Source: G963665495 sp963677785 (GTDB lineage Bacteria; Desulfobacterota; Desulfovibrionia; Desulfovibrionales; Desulfovibrionaceae). Taken from it: a DNA stretch of 64,000 nt. The translations under genes were made by a program, and so were the position numbers. Under the pieces are notes generated by a model. It was not told the origin of the DNA, made no database searches, and saw only the letters and a program-made list of their open reading frames with translations. The DNA lies in the NCBI GenBank assembly GCA_963677785.2, contig CAXXDH010000003.1, positions 1,984,001 to 2,048,000 on the forward strand, given 5' to 3'. The stretch's first letter is position 1; the number at the start of each line of letters is the position of its first letter. Of this stretch, positions 42,786 through 49,743 are shown one piece after another.

Positions 42786-42837
42786 TGTGGGGTCCAGGGG
42801 AATCATTCCCCTGGCAGGGCTTGGGGCAGCGCCCCAA
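42786..42837. repeat. Two-hairpin repeat element
   Basis: CCAGGGGAATCATTCCCCTGG (42794-42814) and TTGGGGCAGCGCCCCAA (42821-42837) in series, each a near-perfect palindrome, followed by a T-rich stretch. The order resembles a repeat that I associate with sulfate-reducer genomes. Confidence 0.65.
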
Positions 42838-42956
42838 AATGTTATCTTCGATTTTCTTTTCTTTTTATTTTTAAAGGCGTTTCCCCTGGGGCTGCTTTGA
42901 AGATAAAAAACGGTTTGGATCAGTCCGGTGCCTGTCTCCCAACCTGTTATGATAGC

Positions 42957-42990
42957 ACAAAAAAAGGACCGCTTCCAGTCCGCGGTCCTT
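42957..42990 (-). terminator. Rho-independent terminator
   Basis: On the minus strand AAGGACCGC pairs with GCGGTCCTT across a nine-base loop, followed by a run of T's. It ends the amidase gene at 43024. Confidence 0.9.
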
Positions 42991-43023
42991 GTTATTCAGC
43001 CAATAGTCCGGGCCTGGCGGCCG

Positions 43024-44136
43024 CTACGGCGTGACGTCCAGAATATCTTCTTCCTGATTTTTGTCCGTGGGTTGCATCAGGATCTTATCAGGCTGTTTGC
43101 TGAAATCGATTTTGTTCATATCCACCATACGCACGCGCCGGTCGTACTGCGTATGGTAGTAAAGCACTTTGTTTTTAGCATCAATGGCCGTGGTGATCTG
43201 GGTGCCGCTATACATGTGATCCGTCTCGGCCTTGTTTTTGTCGCCGTCGCTGCTGTTTTCCGCGGCATCCAGGGGAACATTGAAGTTGTCCAGAATGCGG
43301 AAGCTTTCGCGCACCGTGTCGTAGCCGCCCGTTGTTTTACGTGCGGACTGGGAAAAGGCCGCGGCGCGGATGAAACGCGAGGGAGGTGTGAAATCACCGG
43401 GCAGCCCGATCATGCCGCTTCCGGCGCCCAGGGGAGCAAAGGTCTCGTTGTCGATTTTTTTCGCGGGCACAGCCACGGCCGAGAGATTGACGTAGTTGCG
43501 CAGGTTGGTCTGGTGCCAGTCATAGGAGGGCGCGTTGGTGATTACGCCCAGAGGCGCGTCGAAAAAGGTCAGTTTTTTATTGAGAAATTCAACGACAATG
43601 GCCTTGCCCTCGGGGTCGCTGAAAATGAAATGGACCGGGGCGGCAAAGCCCAGGCTTTCTTCCACCACCGGGGCGACATGGATGTTTTCCAATGCGTTAC
43701 GCACTTCATCCAGGGTGGCGCACTGGCTGACGACATAGCCGACGATATCCGTGGGGGCCAGGGCTTCGGCGGCTTTGGCCGGGTCATAATCCGCGTATTC
43801 GGCGTAGCCGGGATGATAGAACAAGCCTCCGGACAGGCCGGATTCGTTGATGGCCTCCAGAAACGCTTCTTTCTGCAGCAGAGTTATGCCCACAAAGCCG
43901 AGTGTGCTTTTCCAGCTGAGTCCGGCTTTGCCGTCCGGCATTTTTTCCGACTCGAACTGATGTCCGCGTGGAACAATCTCCAGCCGGGGGTGCAGATCGA
44001 ACTCCCCCCATTCCAGGGTCCGGCTGCGGACAGCGGTACCGTCATCGCCTTTGAGGATAATTCCGGTGCAGGCCCAGACCTGCTGTGAAGAAAGAAGGCA
44101 ACAAAGCACGAAAAGACACAGTGCGAATTTAAGCAT
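43024..44136 (-). CDS. Exported choloylglycine hydrolase / penicillin V acylase family amidase
   Basis: A 370-residue N-terminal-nucleophile hydrolase. Signal peptide LKFALCLFVLCCLLSSQQVW ends at WA, leaving Cys23 as the first residue (CTGIILK), which is the catalytic nucleophile. Further family features are RSRTLEWGEFDLHPRL and the GVITNAPSYDWHQTNLRNYV segment, with the Asn/Arg of the active site. It should cleave a linear amide in the periplasm, such as an N-acyl homoserine lactone, penicillin or bile-salt-like substrate; which of these is unknown. A strong terminator follows. It stands alone. Confidence 0.9.
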   Translation of the reverse strand: MLKFALCLFVLCCLLSSQQVWACTGIILKGDDGTAVRSRTLEWGEFDLHPRLEIVPRGHQFESEKMPDGKAGLSWKSTLGFVGITLLQKEAFLEAINESGLSGGLFYHPGYAEYADYDPAKAAEALAPTDIVGYVVSQCATLDEVRNALENIHVAPVVEESLGFAAPVHFIFSDPEGKAIVVEFLNKKLTFFDAPLGVITNAPSYDWHQTNLRNYVNLSAVAVPAKKIDNETFAPLGAGSGMIGLPGDFTPPSRFIRAAAFSQSARKTTGGYDTVRESFRILDNFNVPLDAAENSSDGDKNKAETDHMYSGTQITTAIDAKNKVLYYHTQYDRRVRMVDMNKIDFSKQPDKILMQPTDKNQEEDILDVTP

Positions 44137-44519
44137 GAAAAAAACCTCGCTTTATTTGTTGATCAACCCGAAAGGATACGCTCCGGCGGTTCAAATTGAT
44201 ATCGTTTCATTCCCTGAATTGTAATTGTTTGCTTTTTGTAATGATCGTGCAAAAAAAGTACAGTCGGCAGACAGTGCGTTAGTAAAAAAGACGCACCATG
44301 GCGGACCAAGGTTTCGGAAAAGCAGGCATACCGGTCGCTTCTGCTTTAATTTATTGCCGCTATGAGCTATAGTATATATTACCGGGAGCGCGAAGTCTTA
44401 ATATTTCTTTGGTCCCGTTTCTAAGAACGACCACGCCGCAGGCAGGGGCAAGCGGCGATAGCCGCGCTGGAGCGGGCTGTTAAGTGTTTTTCGTTTCAGG
44501 TAATAAATGATTGGGAGTT
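44137..44519. other. Intergenic, nothing recognised
   Basis: 383 bases between two divergent genes. The central part is AT-rich and should contain both promoters, but no convincing -35/-10 pair or operator was seen. Confidence 0.4.
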
Positions 44520-45287
44520 ATGCGATTCTTTTTCAGAAAAAAGCGGATTTTTGGTCCCGAAATCTGGCGCTTTGAGAATATCGAGCGGTTGAGCCAGGCA
44601 GGAGCCGCGTTCATTCGCGAGTTGGCCCGGATCGATTTCCGGCAGCAGCGCCGATTTTCGCTGGTCTTGTCTGGCGGTTCCACCCCGGGCAGGCTTTTTG
44701 CGCAGCTCAGCAACGGCACCATGCAGAACGCCCTGGACTGGGAGCACACCGATTTGTTCTGGGGAGACGAACGCTGCGTGCCCCCGGATGCGCCGGAAAG
44801 CAACTACAACCTGGCACGGGGGACGCTTTTTTCCAGAGCCATCATTCCGGAGGGGAACATTTACCGGATACGGGGCGAGCTGGGCGCGGAAAGCGCTGCC
44901 GCGGATTACCAGCGGCAGCTGGAAATCTATTGCCGCAAGATGGGCACGGACCGTCCGCAGTTCAGCTGCGTGCTGCTCGGCATCGGACCGGACGGCCATA
45001 CGGCCTCACTTTTTCCGGGGATAGCCGCCGCAGAAGAACAGCAACTCTGGGTTGCGCCGGTGCGTACGCCTCAGGCCGATCCGCCCCTGGACCGCGTCAC
45101 CCTGACCTATCCGCTGCTCAACGCCGCCCGGACCGTGCTGCTGCTGGCCAACGGCTCGGGAAAAGCCGAGATCCTGCACGCTCTGTTTAATGATCCCCAG
45201 GCAGCTGAAAAATACCCTGCGGCCCGGCTCAAGCCCGCCGGACGCTTTGTGCTGCTGGCCGACGAGGCCGCGCTCGCGCGTTGCTGA
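44520..45287 (+). CDS. pgl: 6-phosphogluconolactonase
   Basis: A 255-residue enzyme of the DevB/SOL type that hydrolyses 6-phosphogluconolactone in the oxidative pentose phosphate pathway. Motifs are LVLSGGSTPGRLFAQL (about residue 45), FWGDERCVPPDAPESNY and LGIGPDGHTASLFPG, all of them conserved. The start ATG at 44520 has GGGAG two bases upstream, which is tight, so an alternative start a few codons away is possible. No zwf or gnd gene is in the window. It converges on the ferredoxin-type subunit gene, 24 bases apart. Confidence 0.93.
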   Translation: MRFFFRKKRIFGPEIWRFENIERLSQAGAAFIRELARIDFRQQRRFSLVLSGGSTPGRLFAQLSNGTMQNALDWEHTDLFWGDERCVPPDAPESNYNLARGTLFSRAIIPEGNIYRIRGELGAESAAADYQRQLEIYCRKMGTDRPQFSCVLLGIGPDGHTASLFPGIAAAEEQQLWVAPVRTPQADPPLDRVTLTYPLLNAARTVLLLANGSGKAEILHALFNDPQAAEKYPAARLKPAGRFVLLADEAALARC

Positions 45288-45311
45288 AAGAGCGCTTCCC
45301 AACAGCCGTTC

Positions 45312-45827
45312 TTATTGCTTGTGCCCGCCTTTTTCGAGCATCTCCAGCACCATTGCTTCGCAGGCCTTTTTTTCATCCGGGGTCACTACCGCCAGTTCCA
45401 GGGCCTTTCCCGGGCAGGTGGCCGCGCAGGGGATGGCGGCGTCCTCCAGATGCTGGTCGAAGCACTGGTCGCATTTGCGCATGATATTTTTTTCACTGAA
45501 CTGGGGCACCCCGTAGGGGCAGGCTCGGGCGCAGGCCTTGCAGCCGATGCAGAGCTCCGTATCCACCAGAACCAGGCCGTCCAGTGCGCGTTTGCTGATG
45601 GCCTCCACCGGGCAGGCGGCAGCGCAGGCCGGATCCGTGCAGTGCAGGCAGGACAGAGACAGGCTTTTGCTGGTCACGTCGGGGTAGCTGCCGTCCCAGA
45701 GGTTGATTACCCTGCGGAAACGTACGCCGTGGGGCAGGTCTCGCCAGGATTTGCAGGCGGTCTCGCAGCCGTGGCACTGGATGCATTTTTCAGGATAAAA
45801 GCGGATCAGATATTCTTTGGAATTCAT
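45312..45827 (-). CDS. Four-cluster ferredoxin subunit of molybdopterin oxidoreductase
   Basis: A 171-residue DmsB/PhsB-type electron-transfer subunit. Four cysteine groups can be read: CIQCHGCETACK, CLHCTDPACAAACP, CIGCKACARACPYG and CDQCF...CAATCP, for four [4Fe-4S] clusters. No signal peptide, so it is cytoplasmic with its partner. Its ATG overlaps the stop of the large-subunit gene by an ATGA, which shows translational coupling. No membrane subunit follows. Confidence 0.93.
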   Translation of the reverse strand: MNSKEYLIRFYPEKCIQCHGCETACKSWRDLPHGVRFRRVINLWDGSYPDVTSKSLSLSCLHCTDPACAAACPVEAISKRALDGLVLVDTELCIGCKACARACPYGVPQFSEKNIMRKCDQCFDQHLEDAAIPCAATCPGKALELAVVTPDEKKACEAMVLEMLEKGGHKQ

Positions 45828-48034
45828 TGCGGCTCTTCCCATTTTTGCACTTCCACCAAAGTCTGGCTGGACATGGCCGTGACCAGCGGATCATAGGCCT
45901 TTTCCGGGTCCACGCTGTAGAGCAGGTTCACATTGGCCCCGCCGTCGGCCAGCGGATAATCGTCCAGGCCAAGCTCTTTGCAGCCTTGCCACCAGCCGTG
46001 CAGCAGCATCACAGTGTCCGGCCGGATGCCCGGATACAGCTCGGCTTTGACCTTGAGCCAGCCGTGGGGCGAGGTCAGCGTCACCCAGTCTCCGTCCGTG
46101 ATGCCCCGTTGGGCGGCCGCGTCCGGATGGATGTGCAGCATGGGGTCGGGCTGGATCTCGCGCAGCAGCGGCACATTGCGCTGCCAGGAGGCGCTGAAGT
46201 TCTTGGACGTATGATAGTCCGAGAGCAGCAGCGGGAATTTTTTCCGCAGTTCGGGCGTGGCCGTGAGGCTTTCGGGAGGCTCGCGCCACTGGGGCATGGG
46301 CGCGTATCCGGCCTGTTCGAAACTCGTATTGTAGAGCGCCACCTTGCCCTGGGGCAGAAACGGGCTCTTGTCCAGGCGCGGACTCCTGCGCTGGAAAACC
46401 CGGCCGTATTTCTCGTATTTCGGTTCGCCCGGAGGTGTTGCAATGCCGGTGGGCTGCCGCCGGAGCGCGGCCATGTCCAGGCCCAGGGGCTCGAGCTGGT
46501 AGTCCAGGCAGGCTTCCATGTCCGCCTGCCAGAAATCCTCGCCGTAGCCCATGGCCGTGCCCAGCTCCAGAAAGAACTGAAACATGGATTTGTACGGGCC
46601 AAGGGGTTCGATGACCTGGTTGGTGGCCATCAGCCAGTTGGGGCCGCGCTGAAAGGGATGGTCCAGTTCGTAGCCAGTGGCCACGGGGATAACCACGTCC
46701 GCCCAGGGAATTTCCGCCGTACGGGCCACGTCCAGCACCACGAAGAATTCGAGCTTCTCCAACGCGGCCAGCACGTTGCGGGTGCCGCGCGTACTGGCCA
46801 GAGGCTGCGTGCCCGGGGCAATGATGGTCCGGATCGAATAGGGCTTTTCAGTGAGCACGCTTTCCCAGACGCGGTAATAGGCCGAGGTGGTCCCCTCTAT
46901 AAAGGGCTGGAACGGGATGGGGAATTCCGGCCCCACCAGCTTGTCGACCATTTCCTGCGTATAGCGTTCGCGCAGGGTGATGTTTCGGGGGCCTTTGGGA
47001 GGCGGCAGCTTCAACAGGTTGGTACCCGGACGGTCCAGATGGCCGGTGACGGCCATGAGCATGGCAATGGCCCGGATGGCGTCGCAGGCCGCGGGCGCGT
47101 GCTCCACGCCGTTGCCCACGTCGATGGCGGCGCGCGGACAGGTGGCGTAGGCGCGGGCGACTTCCCGAATCTGCTCCGCGGGCACGCCGGTGAGGGGAGC
47201 GGCCCAGTCCGGGGAATACTGCCGTACGTGGGCTTGCAGTGCTTCGAATCCGTAGCACCAGGCATCCACGAACGCGTAGTCCACCAGGTCTTCCCGGATG
47301 ACCACGTGCAGCATGGCCAGGGCCAGGGCCGCGTCCGTGCCCGGACGTACGGGCACCCACGTATCGGCCATGCCCGCGTCCGGCTCCACCGAAGGCTTGA
47401 TGGCGATGATCCGCGCGCCCCGTTGTGTGGCGGCCAGAAACGCCCGTGCTGGGCCGGATACGGGGCCCGAATAGATGGGCTGGCGCCCCCAGTAGATGAT
47501 CAGATCGCTGTTGCCGTAGTCCGGCAGGGGCCAGTCCGCCACCGTGTACATGAAGGAAAAAGCCCGCTGCAGGGCGCAGATGCCGCTGTGGCCGTAGTTG
47601 GGGCTGCCGTGGGCCACCAGAAAGCGCTGCAGGTATTCGCTGTAGGAGCGCTTGGCCGGGGACAACACGGCCAGGGACTCGGGGCCGTGTTGCGCTTTTT
47701 GCTGCAGCAGCTTTTCCGCCACCAGGGCCACGGCGTCGTCCCAGCTGATTTTCTCAAATGCGCCCGCGCCTTTTTTGCCCGTACGCCGGAGCGGATGAGT
47801 CAACCGGTCGGGCGAATAGACCCATTGGGGAGCGGAGTGGGCCTTGGCGCACAAAGCGCCTTTGTTGTTCGGCGATTCGTCCATACCGGCCACGCGCACA
47901 AAGCGTCCGTCTTTCCTGAAGGCATAAATGCCGCAGCCGCCGCCGGGGCCGCCCGGTCCGCACATGCCGCAGACCGTGGGCACGACTTCCTCACCCCTGG
48001 TCTGAGCCAGGGCCAGCGCTTGTTCGTATTTCAT
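45824..48034 (-). CDS. Molybdopterin-dependent oxidoreductase, large subunit
   Basis: A 736-residue Mo/W-bis-PGD enzyme of the DMSO reductase superfamily. The N-terminal [4Fe-4S] cysteines are C22-x2-C25-x8-C34-x27-C62, with a Gly/Pro insert (GPGGPGGG) between the second and third, wider than the usual C-x2-C-x3-C. A Cys in GHSGICALQR (about residue 155) fits the metal-ligand position. Pterin-binding features include IIYWGRQPIYSG and, near the C-terminus, DWVTLTSPHGWLKV. No Tat signal and no membrane anchor are present, so both subunits stay in the cytoplasm. Substrate unknown; acetylene-hydratase-like and thiosulfate/polysulfide-reductase-like families are the nearest names. Start codon is preceded by AGGCGG. 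Confidence 0.9.
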   Translation of the reverse strand: MKYEQALALAQTRGEEVVPTVCGMCGPGGPGGGCGIYAFRKDGRFVRVAGMDESPNNKGALCAKAHSAPQWVYSPDRLTHPLRRTGKKGAGAFEKISWDDAVALVAEKLLQQKAQHGPESLAVLSPAKRSYSEYLQRFLVAHGSPNYGHSGICALQRAFSFMYTVADWPLPDYGNSDLIIYWGRQPIYSGPVSGPARAFLAATQRGARIIAIKPSVEPDAGMADTWVPVRPGTDAALALAMLHVVIREDLVDYAFVDAWCYGFEALQAHVRQYSPDWAAPLTGVPAEQIREVARAYATCPRAAIDVGNGVEHAPAACDAIRAIAMLMAVTGHLDRPGTNLLKLPPPKGPRNITLRERYTQEMVDKLVGPEFPIPFQPFIEGTTSAYYRVWESVLTEKPYSIRTIIAPGTQPLASTRGTRNVLAALEKLEFFVVLDVARTAEIPWADVVIPVATGYELDHPFQRGPNWLMATNQVIEPLGPYKSMFQFFLELGTAMGYGEDFWQADMEACLDYQLEPLGLDMAALRRQPTGIATPPGEPKYEKYGRVFQRRSPRLDKSPFLPQGKVALYNTSFEQAGYAPMPQWREPPESLTATPELRKKFPLLLSDYHTSKNFSASWQRNVPLLREIQPDPMLHIHPDAAAQRGITDGDWVTLTSPHGWLKVKAELYPGIRPDTVMLLHGWWQGCKELGLDDYPLADGGANVNLLYSVDPEKAYDPLVTAMSSQTLVEVQKWEEPQ

Positions 48035-48364
48035 CTGTTTCCGCCTGATAACCCACTATCGCGTTGATAGAAGGGGTTGTTGGTTGATTCGCGCAACTGT
48101 CACGTTGAACCGCAACTACGGGACACCGCAAGCGACCATACGCCTCATCCTGCCGGGCCTCAATTTCGGTTTCCGGGGCGGGATTCCGTACGTGTTCGCT
48201 CTGTATATATTTACAAAGAAAAGGATCATACTTCAATTTGCATGGTTATTTGATTCGCGTTATTTAAAAAAGGTTGATTCTATTGGCCGTATTGTTCGGC
48301 ATGCTCCATGCGCACGCCTTATCTTTGCTGTTGTTTCGTCAACATGAAAACATATGAGGGTAGT
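48035..48364. other. Intergenic, nothing recognised
   Basis: 330 bases between the divergent molybdopterin and secreted-protein genes. AT-rich toward 48230-48280 and probably the promoter of the latter. A 14-base string AAGGTTGATTCTAT here (48271-48284) recurs near 49388. Confidence 0.4.
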
Positions 48365-48763
48365 ATGAAACGTTATCGTTGGTCGTGCTTGGTCACTGTT
48401 TTGCTCCTGGCGTTTGCCTTTTCCTTTTTTTGTCCCGTCAGCCACGCTGCGGAGGTCACCAAGAAGATAGTCAAGAACAGTTCTTATCAGCTCCCTGAAA
48501 CGTTTGAAGATCTTTGCAAACCAAAAGCCCCGTGTTTTGTACAATTCAAAAAGGGTGAATTTTATTTTTCTCAGATAGAAAAAGGGTTGCGGGGCAGTGC
48601 GGGAATCGAAAAAATAGTGTTTCATGATCTGGACAAAGACGGACAGAAAGATGCCGTTGTAAGTCTTTATTTCAACCCGCCCACGTATATGGAAGAGGAT
48701 GTCTACTATATCTTGAGCAGCAATACGAAAAAAACACAGTTGCTGGAACAGTTCGGGAGATAA
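48365..48763 (+). CDS. Secreted protein, N-terminal part of a frameshifted gene
   Basis: A 132-residue exported protein of unknown family. Signal peptide RYRWSCLVTVLLLAFAFSFF is cut near SHA. The mature part contains FHDLDKDGQKDAVVSLYF, a DxDxDG calcium-loop-like element. It stops early in LLEQFGR. Just before the stop lies A7 (48728-48734); moved to the other reading frame at this run, translation would continue as NTVAGTVREISKMSVKNNKL and end at 48879. So the gene looks broken or subject to slippage. GAGGG precedes the ATG. Confidence 0.7.
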   Translation: MKRYRWSCLVTVLLLAFAFSFFCPVSHAAEVTKKIVKNSSYQLPETFEDLCKPKAPCFVQFKKGEFYFSQIEKGLRGSAGIEKIVFHDLDKDGQKDAVVSLYFNPPTYMEEDVYYILSSNTKKTQLLEQFGR

Positions 48764-48768
48764 GCAAG

Positions 48769-48879
48769 ATGAGCGTCAAGAACAACAAATTGGTTATCAA
48801 AGCGAAGAAGTCCTTCATGTCCCCCGATGAAAGCGTGTATACCTATTCCTTTCAGAATGGAAAATTCACTGCGGACTGA
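48769..48879 (+). pseudogene. Likely C-terminal part of the same gene, in another frame
   Basis: An ORF of 36 codons from ATG to TGA (MSVKNNKLVIKAKKSF...). On the same strand, in the frame that follows the A7 run of the preceding gene, and lacking its own ribosome site. It reads as the missing C-terminal half of that secreted protein. Confidence 0.55.
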
Positions 48880-48933
48880 TGCTCCATTCCTGACCACGAT
48901 CCGCTTTAGCCATCGAGCTTTGACAAACATGAA

Positions 48934-48973
48934 ACCGCCCGGCCGTAGCATCTACGGCGGGCGGTTTTGTTTT
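48934..48973 (+). terminator. Rho-independent terminator
   Basis: ACCGCCCGGCCGTA pairs with TACGGCGGGCGGT (one bulged G), loop GCATC, then TTTGTTTT. It closes the secreted gene. Confidence 0.88.
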
Positions 48974-49042
48974 GTAGCCTGATTTTGATGTGATTCGTTA
49001 TGCTTCGGGCCCAGCCGGTTCAGGCGGAACGTGTTTTTTTTT

Positions 49043-49397
49043 GCCTTGCGTTCCGGCCCGCGCAGCAGCCCGCCTTCGGACAAGCAGTCCCAGCCCCAAC
49101 GCCACCAGCGCAGCAGCGAGACCGCCAGCCAGAGCGACCAGAGCAGCATCAGCACGCGGTATACCCAGAGCGGCGCGGAAAGCACCTCGGGCTGCGGCAG
49201 CAACCCCGCTATACGGTCCTGGGTCCATTGCAGCGCATGCTACGCGGCGTGGCGGGTCGTGTCCGCGTATTGCATGGGCGGCTGCCCCAGCAAGCCCTGG
49301 TGTGCCGCGTAGTACAGATTGGCGAGCCCCACGGCGATGAGCAGGGCCAGGGCGAGCTGTACGCGGTCGAAGCCGAACCAGCCCTGGCGCGGGTAAG
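49043..49397 (-). pseudogene. Damaged copy A of the envelope gene's 3' end
   Basis: 355 bases nearly identical to 51754-52140. Read on the minus strand it encodes FGFDRVQLALALLIAVGLAN, then a region with an in-frame TAG near 49240, and LPQPEVLSAPLWVYRVLML to WDCLSEGGLLRGPERKAK. It is the membrane end of the large envelope protein, but without the upstream part. Confidence 0.8.
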
Positions 49398-49743
49398 GTT
49401 GATTCTATGAACCGTAAGGCAGAGGCTGATCGTGGTTGAGTCAAGGCTCATCAGCTTGGATTTGAAGCGGAATTTGTGTTTGGAAGCATGGGGCGCGCAA
49501 CGCCGGTACGTCAGTGGTGATACTTGATACTGACTGTCTATATCAACTAAAAGAACATGGTTTGGCAATAAAATGGATTTGCAAACACGCACCTTTGATC
49601 CGCTTCACAATGGAAAAGACGAGCAGATGTAACCCATTGTCTTTTGTTCTTCATCTTGTCGTCATGATTAAGTGAAATGTTCTTCTATGAGTTTAATACG
49701 AAATACTAATCACATCGCAGAAGAAACGGGAGAAAGGTGCCGT
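49398..49743. other. Intergenic leader of the repeat-protein gene
   Basis: 346 bases without a supported gene. AT-rich toward 49500-49700, so the promoter of the WSENxGW gene is probably here. No repeat or terminator was recognised. Confidence 0.4.

Larger units (their letters stand above)
42542..43023. other. Intergenic region with repeats and terminator
   Basis: 482 bases without a supported gene. It holds a CCTCCGGCGG hairpin repeat (42675-42737), a two-hairpin element (42786-42837) and the terminator of the amidase gene (42957-42990). Confidence 0.7.

Noticed and set aside
45827..48067. 746-codon plus-strand frame over the molybdopterin enzyme
   Set aside because: Antisense shadow. The minus strand has all cofactor motifs.
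48728..48734. Programmed -1 ribosomal frameshift site
   Set aside because: The codon phase (ACG AAA AAA ACA) does not give a classic X-XXY-YYZ heptamer and no clear downstream pseudoknot was seen; mutation or transcription slippage is more likely.
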